Positions 52,075 through 60,176 of a DNA stretch of 64,000 bases are shown piece after piece. The stretch's first letter is position 1. The number at the start of each line of letters is the position of its first letter. The stretch spans positions 62,001 through 126,000 of the forward strand of contig CAVUNW010000006.1 of the NCBI GenBank assembly GCA_963742865.1, given 5' to 3'. The notes beneath the pieces are model-generated. The model saw only the letters and a list, made by a program, of their open reading frames with translations. It was not told the DNA's origin and made no database searches. This stretch comes from Bog-532 sp963742865 (GTDB lineage Bacteria; Actinomycetota; Actinomycetes; Streptosporangiales; Streptosporangiaceae). The translations under genes were made by a program, and so were the position numbers.

Positions 52075-52569
52075 TTACCGCGGGGCGGCCGGGACGCGCC
52101 CGAGCTCGTCGAAGATCAGCACCGTCTGCGTCGAGAGCACCTCCGGCATGCCCTGGAAGCTGTTCAGCACCAGTTCCCGGAGCGCGGCGATGTCGCGGGT
52201 CCGGACGAGCAGCACGATGTCGGCGTCGCCGGACACCAGCGCCGCGTGCTCTACCTCCGGGATCGTCATCAGCCGGGCGCGCAGCGGCTTCCAGGCGGGC
52301 TGAGCGATCTTCAGGTGCACGTACGCCGACAGGCCGTACCCGTAGCGCTGCGGGTCGACCTGGGCGGTGTAGCCCGTGATCACCCCGGCCTGCTCCAGCC
52401 GCTGGACGCGCAGGTAGGCACCGGCCCGGGAAATGTGCAGGCGCGCCGCCAGCGCGCGCATCGAGATACGCCCGTCCCCGCGCAGCACCGCGACGATGGC
52501 CCGGTCGACGTCATCCAGTTCGGGCGCCTGCTTAGCGGGGCCGTCATGCTCACCAGGGCTAGACGTCAT
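52075..52569 (-). CDS. Lrp/AsnC-family regulator
   Basis: A 164-residue Lrp/AsnC regulator with the N-terminal HTH LDDVDRAIVAVLRGDGRISMRALAARLHISRAGAYLRVQRLEQAGVITGYTAQVDP and a C-terminal RAM ligand domain (LSAYVHLKIAQPAWKPLRARLMTIPEVEHAALVSGDADIVLLVRTRD). It is convergent with the 2-oxoacid dehydrogenase operon, 30 bp apart. In actinobacteria such regulators (BkdR-like) commonly control branched-chain keto-acid dehydrogenase genes, which supports that reading of the operon. Confidence 0.88.
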   Translation of the reverse strand: MTSSPGEHDGPAKQAPELDDVDRAIVAVLRGDGRISMRALAARLHISRAGAYLRVQRLEQAGVITGYTAQVDPQRYGYGLSAYVHLKIAQPAWKPLRARLMTIPEVEHAALVSGDADIVLLVRTRDIAALRELVLNSFQGMPEVLSTQTVLIFDELGRVPAAPR

Positions 52570-52658
52570 GGCGCCAAGCTACCCTTGCCGCAGCCATTCG
52601 TCTGTTCTCACGAGCTATCTCTGGACCGACGGAATCGTCTCTACGGTCAGCGCTGCGG

Positions 52659-53552
52659 CTACGGCTGCCGGGTGGCGAGCAGGTCGCCCAGCTGGCGCGC
52701 GTTGACCTGGGCGTCGTCGCGGTAGCAGTTGTTGAACAGGACGTGCGTGGTGTCGGCGTCCTCGGCGAGCTGGCGCACCTTGGGCACCCATTCCTTCAGT
52801 TCCTGCTCCGGGTACCGGTACCGGTACTTCTCCTGGATGTCGCGGCTGTCCCATTTTTCCGAACGGCCGTGCATGCGGACCACGGCCAGCGGCGCGGTGA
52901 CCGCCACCACCGGCGGAACGGAGCTGGGATAACCCTGCGGCTCGTCCACGCAGACGTAGGGCAGCCGGTGGTCGGTGAGGAACGTCAGCGTCTCCGCGCG
53001 GTTCTCCTCGCTCATCCAGGTCTTGTTGCGGAACTCGATGCAGACCTGGCGGGGCGCGACCCGGTCGGCGACCTGCAGGATGTACTCCTTACGGGCCCGC
53101 CCGATCACGAACCACTGCGGGAACTGGAACAGGATCGCGCCGAGCCGGCCGGTCAGCCGCAGCGGCTCCAGCGCGGACAGGAACCGCTCCCACGCCTCGT
53201 TGGTGACCGCGGGATCGACGTCCTTGAGGTAGACGTTGGGCTTGCCGCCGGCCGTCTTCTCCACCGCGGGCCGCAGGTCCTTGGGCAGCGCGGCCACCCG
53301 CGTGGGGTGCTGGGTGAACAGGCTGAACGACTTGATGTTGAACGTGAAGCCCTTCGGCGAACGGTGCGCCCACGCGGCCGCGGTCTGCTCGGCGGGCAGC
53401 GCGTAGTAGGAGGAGTCCACCTCCACGAGCGGGAACTGCCGCGTGTAGTAGCGGAGGCGCTTCTCGGGGTTGTTCGCCTCCGGCGGGTACCACCCCGACT
53501 CGATCAGGGTCTTATCCGTCCACGACGCGGTGCCGATCCGGATATCAGCCAT
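52659..53552 (-). CDS. DUF72 domain protein
   Basis: A 297-residue DUF72 (YecE-like) TIM-barrel protein: IRIGTASWTDKTLIESGWYPPEANNPEKRLRYYTRQFPLVEVDSSYYALP, GAILFQFPQWFVIG, VCIEFRNKTWMSEENRAETLTFL, VVRMHGRSEKWDSRDIQEKYRYRYPEQEL and VLFNNCYRDDAQVNARQLGDLL. Full length for the family. No reaction is established for these proteins. It starts at the ATG of 53552 and lies 89 bp upstream of the Lrp gene, on the same strand. Confidence 0.9.
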   Translation of the reverse strand: MADIRIGTASWTDKTLIESGWYPPEANNPEKRLRYYTRQFPLVEVDSSYYALPAEQTAAAWAHRSPKGFTFNIKSFSLFTQHPTRVAALPKDLRPAVEKTAGGKPNVYLKDVDPAVTNEAWERFLSALEPLRLTGRLGAILFQFPQWFVIGRARKEYILQVADRVAPRQVCIEFRNKTWMSEENRAETLTFLTDHRLPYVCVDEPQGYPSSVPPVVAVTAPLAVVRMHGRSEKWDSRDIQEKYRYRYPEQELKEWVPKVRQLAEDADTTHVLFNNCYRDDAQVNARQLGDLLATRQP

Positions 53553-53784
53553 GCCAGCAGCGTAGGCGGGCCGGGCCGGCGGCCAGGGACACGGGAGTCA
53601 TGCCGCCCTGTCTGCCCTGGCCAGCGCCGCATAAGAGTCGCGTTACCAAAATGAAACGTATCGCGCTGCCCGCCACCGGCGCGGGATACCAGCTCGACCT
53701 CGGTATGGGACAGTGGCGAGCCGGGGGGAGGCTCCCCGCCACGTCCGTTAAGAGTGTTAATCCGGCCGGATGGGCAAGCGGCGC

Positions 53785-54021
53785 TCAGGCGGGGTCACGG
53801 ACTTCAGCCCGCGCGGACCTGAGCTCGCCTTCAGAGGCCCTCGCGGGCGGCTTTGGCGCAGTAGTAGCGCCCGGGCCGCGGCCGCGGATCAGCATGCGGT
53901 CCCCGCCGACGCGCACGGACACGTGCCCGAGCACGCCGTCGACCACTCCTTCCATGGCCAGGATGCGGCAGGCCCGGGCGACAGCGTCGCGCAGCTCCGG
54001 GATCTGGCGCTGGTCAGGCAT
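53785..54021 (-). pseudogene. Truncated class II aldolase/adducin-family protein
   Basis: A 78-codon frame starting MPDQRQIPELRDAVARACRI, then LAMEGVVDGVLGHVSVRVGG and DRMLIRGRGP, which is the N-terminus of a class II aldolase/decarboxylase. It lacks the metal-binding HxH and most of the fold (about 240 residues normally); after RGRGP the sequence is non-conserved. It begins within the 3' end of the amidohydrolase gene (ATG at 54021, eight bases before that gene's end), so it was the last gene of the catabolic operon. 53553-53784 has no gene. Confidence 0.65.
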
Positions 54022-55052
54022 CGTGGTCCTCTGGGGCCGGCGGAAGGCGCGGGTAGACGCGCCGGGCGTTGAGCTCGAAGACCTTACGGCGGTCCGTCTC
54101 GCTCAGGCCCAGCTTGTCGATGTACTTCCTGGTGTCGTCCCAGGCGAAGCCGTTGTCCGGGTTGATCCCGCGGACCGCGCCGAGCATCTCCGAGGCGAAC
54201 AGGATGTTGTCCGGGCCGATGACGCCGGCCAGCAGGTCGATGCCCGGCTGGTGATAGACGCAGGTGTCGAAGAAGACGTTGTTCATGAGGTGCTGGCCCA
54301 GCGGGGGCCGGTTGAGCCGCTCGGCCAGGCCGTGGAAGCGCCCCCAGTGGTACGGGACCGCGCCGCCACCGTGCGGGATGACGAACCGCAGGTCCGGGAA
54401 CCGGCCGAACAGGTCCCCCTGGACGAGCTGCATGAATACGGTCGTGTCCGCGTTGAGGTAGTGCGCGCCGAGCGTGTGCACCGCCGGGTTGCACGAGGCC
54501 GAGACGTGGATCATGGCGGGGACGTCGAGCTCGGTCAGCTTCTCGTACAGCGGGAACCAGTACTCGTCGGTCATCGGCGGGGAGGTCCAGTACCCGCCGG
54601 ACGGGTCCGGGTTGAGGTTGCAGCCGACGAACCCGAGCTCGGTGACGCAGCGCTCGAGCTCGGCCATAGCGCCGTCGAGGGGGCCGCCGGGCACCTGGGG
54701 CAGCTGGGCCACGCCGGCAAAGTTCCGCGGGAAGAGCCGGGTCACCCGGTGGATGAGGTCGTTGCAGGCGCGCGCCCAGCCCCGGGCCGTGGCCGGGTCC
54801 TTGACGTGGTGCTCCATCCGGGACGCCTGGGGCGAGAAGATCGTCAGGTCGGTACCGCGCTCGCGCAGCAGCTTCAGCTGGTTGGCCTCGACGCTCTCGC
54901 GGATCTCATCGTCGGTGATCTTTGCCCGGGCGGGCTCGGGGAGCGCGGCCTCCGTCCCGGCGGCCAGGCGCCAGGCGGGCGAGCTGGGCGTCGCGGAACT
55001 GCTGATGCGGCGCGGGCGCCGTGGTGAAGTGGCCGTGACAGTCGATGATCAT
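54014..55052 (-). pseudogene. LigJ-like amidohydrolase (4-oxalomesaconate hydratase type), 7-bp duplication
   Basis: An amidohydrolase-2 family protein like 4-oxalomesaconate hydratase of the protocatechuate 4,5-cleavage pathway. N-terminal frame: MIIDCHGHFTTAPAPHQQFR with the metal HGH. A tandem 7-bp duplication near 54970 (CGCCTGG repeated) shifts the frame. The rest continues KITDDEIRESVEANQLKLLR, MIHVSASCNPAVHTLGAHYL, PDLRFVIPHGGGAVPYHWGR and ILFASEMLGAVRGINPDNGF with the expected His and Asp/Glu positions. Removing one repeat gives an intact protein of about 343 residues. Overlaps the aldolase gene upstream by ATGA. Confidence 0.82.
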
Positions 55053-55807
55053 TGGGCGTCCCCCGGCCACCCACCCGCGGCAGCCCCGGCGTCCGCGGGA
55101 ACATCGGCTCCCCCGGGCAGGTCCTCCGCGGGGGCGTCGACGTAGGTGAGGCCGCGCTCGGCCAGGCGCTCACGCATGGCGTTGACGTCCAGGCTGAGCT
55201 CGCCGGCCGCGTAACGCTTGCGGCTGGCCGCTTCGTTGTCCGTGCGCGCCTGGCACGCTGTCAGCACGTCCGCGGCGCGGCGGCGGTCCACCACGGCCAC
55301 CCCATCGTCGTCGGCCACGATCACGTCACCGGGCCGGATCAGCTGCCCGGCGCAGACCAGCGGCAGGTTGACGTCGCCGAGGACCTCCTTGACCGTCCCC
55401 GCGGCCGACACGCACCGGGACCAGACCGGGAACCGCATCTCGGTCAGCTCGCGGACGTCGCGGCAGCCCGCGTCGATGACCAGGCCCCGCACGCCGCGCG
55501 CCTGCAGCGCGGTGGCCAGCAGTTCACCGAAGTAACCGTCATCGCAGCGGGACGTCGGCGCCACCACGAGCACGTCACCGCGGCGGCACTGCTCAACGGC
55601 GACGTGGATCATCCAGTTGTCGCCGGGCGGCACGCTGACCGTCACCGCGGTCCCGGCGATCTGCGCGCCGGGGTAGACCGGGGCCAGGTACGGCGCCAGC
55701 AGGCCCGTCCGGCCCTGCGCCTCGTGCGTGGTGGCCACGCCGAAACCGGCGAACGCGCCGGCGATCTCGGCGTCGGCCCGGCGGATGTTGCGGACGACGG
55801 TCGGCAC
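55049..55807 (-). CDS. RraA-family 4-carboxy-4-hydroxy-2-oxoadipate aldolase-like protein
   Basis: A 252-residue RraA/HMG-CHA aldolase-family protein, the last step of the protocatechuate 4,5-cleavage pathway giving pyruvate and oxaloacetate. Segments: GVATTHEAQGRTGLLAPYLAP, GDVLVVAPTSRCDDGYFGELLATALQARGVRGLVIDAGCRDV (with the GxxxxxxxxxRD metal/substrate Arg-Asp) and GDVIVADDDGVAVVDRR. The start is the GTG at 55807 with GGGAGG six bases upstream. The C-terminal 15 residues are Ala/Gly-rich. First intact gene of the minus-strand catabolic operon, coupled to the LigJ-like gene. Confidence 0.85.
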   Translation of the reverse strand: MPTVVRNIRRADAEIAGAFAGFGVATTHEAQGRTGLLAPYLAPVYPGAQIAGTAVTVSVPPGDNWMIHVAVEQCRRGDVLVVAPTSRCDDGYFGELLATALQARGVRGLVIDAGCRDVRELTEMRFPVWSRCVSAAGTVKEVLGDVNLPLVCAGQLIRPGDVIVADDDGVAVVDRRRAADVLTACQARTDNEAASRKRYAAGELSLDVNAMRERLAERGLTYVDAPAEDLPGGADVPADAGAAAGGWPGDAQ

Positions 55808-55808
55808 T

Positions 55809-56111
55809 TCATTCCTCCCAGGGCATGAGCGACACGTGCACCACATCTTCCCCGGCTTCGCCGCCGACCGCACGTATGGCCCGGTCAACCTGGCTGAGGC
55901 CGAACCGGTGGGTGGCCAGTTCCCGCAGCGGGTACCGGCCGGACGCAAGCTGCCGGACCGCCAGCTCACCCTGGATCAGCACCGTGGAGTCGTAGCCGAC
56001 TCCCGCACTGAACAGCGCCCACTCGACGCCGTTGGACAGCGGCGTGGAGATCCCGGCCAGTTCAGCGCGGACCCCGTCCGGGGTCTTGCGCAGGATCGCG
56101 TTCCACGGCAC
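55809..56111 (-). pseudogene. Zinc alcohol dehydrogenase with large internal deletion
   Basis: A 100-codon frame joins two separate parts of a medium-chain dehydrogenase. The first, PWNAILRKTPDGVRAELAGI then STPLSNGVEWALFSAGVGYD and STVLIQG, leads into the Rossmann domain. The second, ELAVRQLASGRYPLRELATH then RFGLSQVDRAIRAVGGEAGE and DVVHVSL, is the C-terminus. The NAD-binding domain and N-terminal zinc domain are missing, about 250 residues. The reading frame is kept. It precedes the RraA-like gene by one base, so the deletion lies at the head of the operon. Confidence 0.65.
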
Positions 56112-56120
56112 CTAAAGGTA

Positions 56121-56149
56121 TTATGGTTTGACAGTTCGGATGTTACAAT
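56121..56149. promoter_or_regulatory. Overlapping divergent promoters of the phthalate-type segment
   Basis: On the minus strand TTGTAA (56149-56144), 17 bp, CATAAT (56126-56121) forms a good promoter for the aldolase-hydratase operon. On the plus strand TACAAT (56144-56149) lies six bases before the ATG at 56156, implying a leaderless transcript, with a weak -35 (TTATGG, 56121-56126). The -10 of one promoter is the -35 of the other, so transcription in the two directions should compete. Confidence 0.55.
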
Positions 56150-56155
56150 CCCGCC

Positions 56156-57103
56156 ATGGCGGAGATCACCCTTACGGCCGTAACCCGCACCCAGGGCTCC
56201 ACCGAGGCGCTGAAGGACGGCAGTGTCCGCCCGGACCGGTTCGGGCTGCGGTTCGAGGAGGTGCCGGTCCTCATCCACGCCTTCCGCCGGATGGTGCGCT
56301 CGCTGGACTTCGACGTCACCGAGATGGCGTTCAGCACCTACCTGTGTGCCCGGGCGTACGGCAAGCCGTTCACGGCGCTGCCCATCTTCCTGGTCCGCGG
56401 GTTTCACCATGGCGCGATCACCCGCTCGGCGGCCGCCGGGCCCCTCGCACCGAAGGAACTTGAGGGTCAGCGGGCTGGGGTCAACCGCGGTTACACGGTG
56501 ACCACTGGGGTGTGGGCGCGCGGGATTCTTTCCGATCAGTGTGGCGTCGACCTCAGCCGCGTGACCTGGGTGCTGTCCGGCGACGAGCACGTCGCCGAGT
56601 ATCAGCCACCCCCGAACGTCGTCCCCGTAGAGCCCGGCAAGGATGTGCCCGAGATGGTGGCCACCGGGGAACTGGCCGCCGGGATCGGCATCCCGGGTGA
56701 CCGGCCGGGCGTGGTTCCGCTGCTCCCGGACGCCGAGCAGGCCGGCTACGACGCACTGCGCGAGCACGGCCTCTACCCCATCAATCACCTGGTAGTGGTG
56801 AAGGATTCGCTGCTCAGCGCGTACCCGGAGCTGGCGGCGGACCTGTTCCGGGCATACGCCGAGGCGAAGAACCGTTACGTGGCGCGGCTCCGCGCGGGCG
56901 AGGTTGCTGACGCCGGGCCCACGGACCGGATGTATGCGCGGGTCATGGAGATCACCGGCGCCGACCCGCTCCCCTACGGCATCGAACCCAACCGGGCCAT
57001 GATCGAGCAGCTGATCCGGCATATGGTGAACCAGCGCATCCTGGACAAGCCGTTCACCGTCGAGGAACTGTTCCCCGAAAGCACGCACGACCTGACGGCC
57101 TGA
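56156..57103 (+). CDS. 4,5-dihydroxyphthalate decarboxylase-like protein
   Basis: A 315-residue protein like 4,5-dihydroxyphthalate decarboxylase, which shares the periplasmic-binding-protein fold and converts 4,5-dihydroxyphthalate to protocatechuate. Segments: VLIHAFRRMVRSLDFDVTEMAFSTYLCARAYGKPFTALPIFLVRGFHHGAI, LEGQRAGVNRGYTVTTGVWARGILSDQCGVDLSRVTWV, LYPINHLVVVKDSLL. No signal peptide is present, as expected for the enzyme. The start ATG probably is the transcript 5' end. Divergent from genes of the following 4,5-cleavage steps, giving a consistent pathway. No ring-cleavage dioxygenase is in the window. Confidence 0.85.
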   Translation: MAEITLTAVTRTQGSTEALKDGSVRPDRFGLRFEEVPVLIHAFRRMVRSLDFDVTEMAFSTYLCARAYGKPFTALPIFLVRGFHHGAITRSAAAGPLAPKELEGQRAGVNRGYTVTTGVWARGILSDQCGVDLSRVTWVLSGDEHVAEYQPPPNVVPVEPGKDVPEMVATGELAAGIGIPGDRPGVVPLLPDAEQAGYDALREHGLYPINHLVVVKDSLLSAYPELAADLFRAYAEAKNRYVARLRAGEVADAGPTDRMYARVMEITGADPLPYGIEPNRAMIEQLIRHMVNQRILDKPFTVEELFPESTHDLTA

Positions 57104-57187
57104 GAGCACTGGGGCGGGCCTGGGAGTGGCCCCAGACGCGGGGCACAGGCGCGGGGGCACGGACAGCACAGCGAAAGGACAGGCACG

Positions 57188-57694
57188 GTGCGGATCGCGA
57201 TCGCGGCTGACCACAATGGCGTCCCGCTCAAGGCGCAGCTGGCAGCGTGGCTGACCGAGCACGGTCACGGTGTCGACGACCGCGGCACGGACGGCACCGC
57301 CACGGTGGACTACCCGCCGCTGTGCGCCGACGTCGCCTACCAGGTGGCCGGCGGTCACGCCGACCGGGGCATCATCATCGGCGGCTCCGGCTCCGGCGAG
57401 CAGATGGCGTGCAACAAGGTCCGCGGTATCCGGGCCGGCGTCTGCCACGACCTGTTCACCACGCAGATCGCCCGGGCCCACAACGACGCGAACGTCCTCA
57501 TCATCGGGGCCAAGATCGTGGCCCCCGCGCTGGCCGAGATGATCACCGAACTGTGGATGGCGACCCCGTTCAAGGGCGGTCAGCACCAGCAGCGCCTCGA
57601 CCAGATCGCCGCCCTGGTGCGCGGCGAGCGGCTCTCGGGCGACCGTGACGCCGGGGCGGGGCGCCTGGTCAATGGCCGGCCGAGGACTCTTTAG
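57188..57694 (+). CDS. RpiB/LacAB-family sugar-phosphate isomerase
   Basis: A 168-residue RpiB-family protein: RIAIAADHNGVPLKAQLAAWLTEHGHGVDDRGTDGTATVDYPPLCADVA, GIIIGGSGSGEQMACNKVRGIRAGVCHDLFTTQIARAHNDANVLIIGAKI. The family Cys of the active site is replaced by the Ser of GGSGSGEQMACNK; the downstream Cys (MACNK) is present. Isomerises aldose and ketose phosphates; here, 84 bp downstream of the decarboxylase, an unknown isomerisation in the catabolic route is possible, or it may be independent. GTG start with AAAGGA upstream. Confidence 0.85.
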   Translation: MRIAIAADHNGVPLKAQLAAWLTEHGHGVDDRGTDGTATVDYPPLCADVAYQVAGGHADRGIIIGGSGSGEQMACNKVRGIRAGVCHDLFTTQIARAHNDANVLIIGAKIVAPALAEMITELWMATPFKGGQHQQRLDQIAALVRGERLSGDRDAGAGRLVNGRPRTL

Positions 57695-57803
57695 ACAGAG
57701 TTTCCATACTGCGCTTCCATACTGCCGCTTCGGGACTTTCGACCTGTCGACCGCCTTGCTCACCCCGGGATTCAGTGGGAACAGGGCTCGGCGCACCTTC
57801 CAG

Positions 57804-57821
57804 CTGGCACGGATCTTGCAT
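57804..57821 (+). promoter_or_regulatory. Sigma-54 (-24/-12) promoter upstream of rpoN
   Basis: ctggcacggatcttgcat at 57804-57821 matches the sigma-54 consensus TGGCACGNNNNTTGCW at every defined position, with the GG (57806-57807) and GC (57818-57819) dinucleotides 12 bp apart as required. The predicted start is near 57831 and the rpoN start codon is at 57858. This implies that rpoN is transcribed by its own product. Confidence 0.75.
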
Positions 57822-57857
57822 CACCGCGACAGTGACCGGTCGAGCTGGGAGGTTCAC

Positions 57858-59251
57858 ATGACGGTTCAGGCGGCGTTCGAGTTCGCCCCACATCCGGCGA
57901 TGCAGATGCGCCCATCGCAGATGCAGGTAGGTTTCGCGGAAATGCTGACCCTGCCCTCCCTCGAGATGGAACGGGCGGTCGCACAGGAACTCGCCGACAA
58001 TCCCGCCCTGGAGCGCATCGAGGCGGCCGCATGCGGATTCTGCGGTGGGCATGCCGGGAACTGCCCGGTCTGCTGCGTTCGCTCCGATGAGTACACTCGC
58101 CGGTCTTCTATTAGCTGGACCGCCCCGCCGGCCTGGACGCGGTAGCCACGCTGGCCGCCGAGGAGGAGCCACGCGACCTGCTGCTGCGTGACGTTCTGAC
58201 CTTAGTTCCGGGCAGGGACAGAAATCTGGCCGAGATCGTGGTCGCAAGCCTCGACGCACGCGGATTCCTAGACGAAACTCCGGACGACCTTGCGCGGCGC
58301 AGTGACGTCGCGCCAGAGAGGATTCAGCGGGTCGTTGCCGCCCTGCGCGAGGTGGGGCATCCTGGAATCGCTGCGATGGATCTGCGTGAATCGTTGCTCC
58401 TCCAGCTGGACAGCCGGAGGAGCAATGCCGGCGATCGACGTCTGGACGCGACCTCGGACTGCTGGGAAGCCCAAGCCGTCCTCGTCCGGCGGATTGTCGC
58501 CGGGCACCTAGAGGAACTCGCACACGGGCGCTTTGCCGCTATAGCGCAAACCCTCGGAGTCACTGTGGCGGACATCCGCCGAGCCCGGGCGTTCATCCAG
58601 CACGAACTTACCCCGTCGCCGGCCGAGATGACTCCGGTGGACAGGTGGGCGGGGGGCCGCCGGATACCGGCGCTGCCCGATCTCATCATCGCCGAGCGAG
58701 GTGACCAGCCGGGCAACTACGTGGTGGAGCTAGCCGAAGCAATCCGCTGCGCGGTACGGGTGGACCCGGGGTGGCGGGCGGCGGCGGCCGGCTCTGCCGA
58801 CCAGCCCGGCTTGGCGTCGATTCGTGCGCAGGTCCACCGAGGCGATGGTTTCCTGGCCAAGCTGGAAGCACGCTGGCGGACACTCCGGCTGATCGGGGCG
58901 TATCTGGCCGATCGCCAGCGGGGTTTTATCCGGAACGGCCCCTCGGCTATGGTCGCCCTGACCCGGGCTGAGCTAGCACGGGCGCTCAGCCTTTGCGAAT
59001 CCACGGTCAGCCGGGCCATAGCAGGAAAGTTCGCTCTGCTTCCCAGCGGCAGAATCGTGCCGCTATCCGACTTCTTCGACTGCTCTTTGCAGGTCCGGAG
59101 CGAGCTCCGGACCATTATCGCCGAAGAGAAGCGGCCATTGTCAGATGCCCAGCTGGCTGCGGCGCTGCAGCGGCGCGGCCACGACGTAGCACGTCGCACC
59201 GTCACCAAGTACCGCGACCGTCTCGGGATTCCGCCTGCGGCGCTTCGTTAG
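57858..59251 (+). CDS. rpoN: RNA polymerase sigma-54 factor (RpoN), with one frame break
   Basis: A full-length sigma-54. Region I is QMRPSQMQVGFAEMLTLPSL then EMERAVAQELADNPALERIE, the activator-interacting domain. It is followed by an unusual Cys cluster CGFCGGHAGNCPVCC. After a one-base shift near 58105, the core-binding region reads LVPGRDRNLAEIVVASLDARGFLDE and onward. The C-terminus has the DNA-binding helix-turn-helix AELARALSLCESTVSRAIAGKF (about 58965-59033) and the diagnostic RpoN box ARRTVTKYRD (59192-59221). GGGAGG lies five bases before the ATG. With the shift repaired the length is about 464 residues, normal for the family. Sigma-54 is generally absent from Actinobacteria. Confidence 0.88.
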
Positions 59252-59372
59252 CCTCTGCCCGCCACGGCCAGGCCACCGGGCCGAGGCGAAGCAAACTTCG
59301 CTTATCGCTACGCAGCCGGCCAGGAAACCGAAGTTTCTTGCGCCCCAGGCCAGGAGCACGCCGCATATCAGG

Positions 59373-59390
59373 CTGGCACGGATCGTGCAT
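59373..59390 (+). promoter_or_regulatory. Second sigma-54 promoter, heading the repeat-protein operon
   Basis: ctggcacggatcgtgcat at 59373-59390 differs by one base from the rpoN promoter (G for the first T of the -12 box) and keeps GG (59375-59376) and GC (59387-59388) 12 bp apart. The predicted start is near 59400, 28 bp before the ATG of 59428. No enhancer-binding activator gene is in the window; it is likely encoded beyond the right edge or elsewhere. Confidence 0.7.
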
Positions 59391-59427
59391 GTCTCCATAG
59401 GTGAAGGAACTCACTGGGAGGAAAGGT

Positions 59428-60132
59428 ATGCACGATATCGACCGAACTCAGCTCGAGGCCGCGGGGGGGTTCGAGTTCACGCCCCAGGGGCCGAATGAGC
59501 TCAGGCCTGGTGGATTCACCGAAACCGGCAGAACCGACGGTTACCCCGGCCATGCCCAGAACGCGGCAGCTTCGCTCGGTGAGCCCAGAGAGATGGAACT
59601 GGCCACCGAGCTCCTGGAAGTTTCCGGGGAACAGGAGCTGGAGCAATTCCTCGACAACGTACTCAGCTCAGTCCAGGGCGCCGCCGGGCGCTTCGCCCAG
59701 TCAGATACGGGGCAGGCCGTCGGCGGCATCCTCAGCGACGCCCTGAAGGACGCCATAGCCCAGATGCTGCCCATGGCCGGTCAGGCGATCGGGCAGTGGA
59801 TCTCACCTGGGCAGGGCGGTGACACGGGGCAGCGGCTGGGCACCGCGGCGGGATCACTTCTCGGCCTGGAACTGGAGGGGCTGAGCAGTGAGGACCGCGA
59901 ATTCGAGGTCGCGCGGCAACTCGTGAGATTCGCCAGTGCCGCCGCGCAAAAGGCGGCAAACGCGCCGCCTACCGTGCCCGCACCGGCGGCGGCCCGTACG
60001 GCCGTCCAGCAAGCGGCGCGTACCTACGCACCGGGCCTGCTCCCGCGACTGCAAGGCCGTTCCACCCGGATGTGGCCCCGCAGCGGCCGCTGGGTCCGCC
60101 GCGGCCGGGCGATTGTCCTGTTCGGGGACTAG
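59428..60132 (+). CDS. Paralogous ELEQFL-family protein A (unknown function)
   Basis: A 234-residue protein, paralogous to the next gene. Order: acidic N-terminal leader (MHDIDRTQLEAAGGFEFTPQ); core ELATELLEVSGEQELEQFLDN and VLSSVQGAAGRFAQSDTGQAVGGILSDAL; a Gly/Ala-rich helix-forming segment (IAQMLPMAGQAIGQWI); then LGTAAGSLLGLELEGLSSED REFEVARQLVRFA; and a basic tail ending RSGRWVRRGRAIVLFGD. No signal peptide. Related proteins of unknown role are found in varied bacteria. GGAGG seven bases before the ATG. It is the first gene after the sigma-54 promoter. Confidence 0.78.
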   Translation: MHDIDRTQLEAAGGFEFTPQGPNELRPGGFTETGRTDGYPGHAQNAAASLGEPREMELATELLEVSGEQELEQFLDNVLSSVQGAAGRFAQSDTGQAVGGILSDALKDAIAQMLPMAGQAIGQWISPGQGGDTGQRLGTAAGSLLGLELEGLSSEDREFEVARQLVRFASAAAQKAANAPPTVPAPAAARTAVQQAARTYAPGLLPRLQGRSTRMWPRSGRWVRRGRAIVLFGD

Positions 60133-60176
60133 ATACGGCAATTTTCAGATCACTGGAACCGAAGGAGACACCTGTC

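Noticed and set aside
56128..56149. TTGACA (56128-56133) with TACAAT as a plus-strand promoter
   Set aside because: The spacing is only 10 bp, too short for sigma-70 type recognition; the 17-bp alternatives were preferred.
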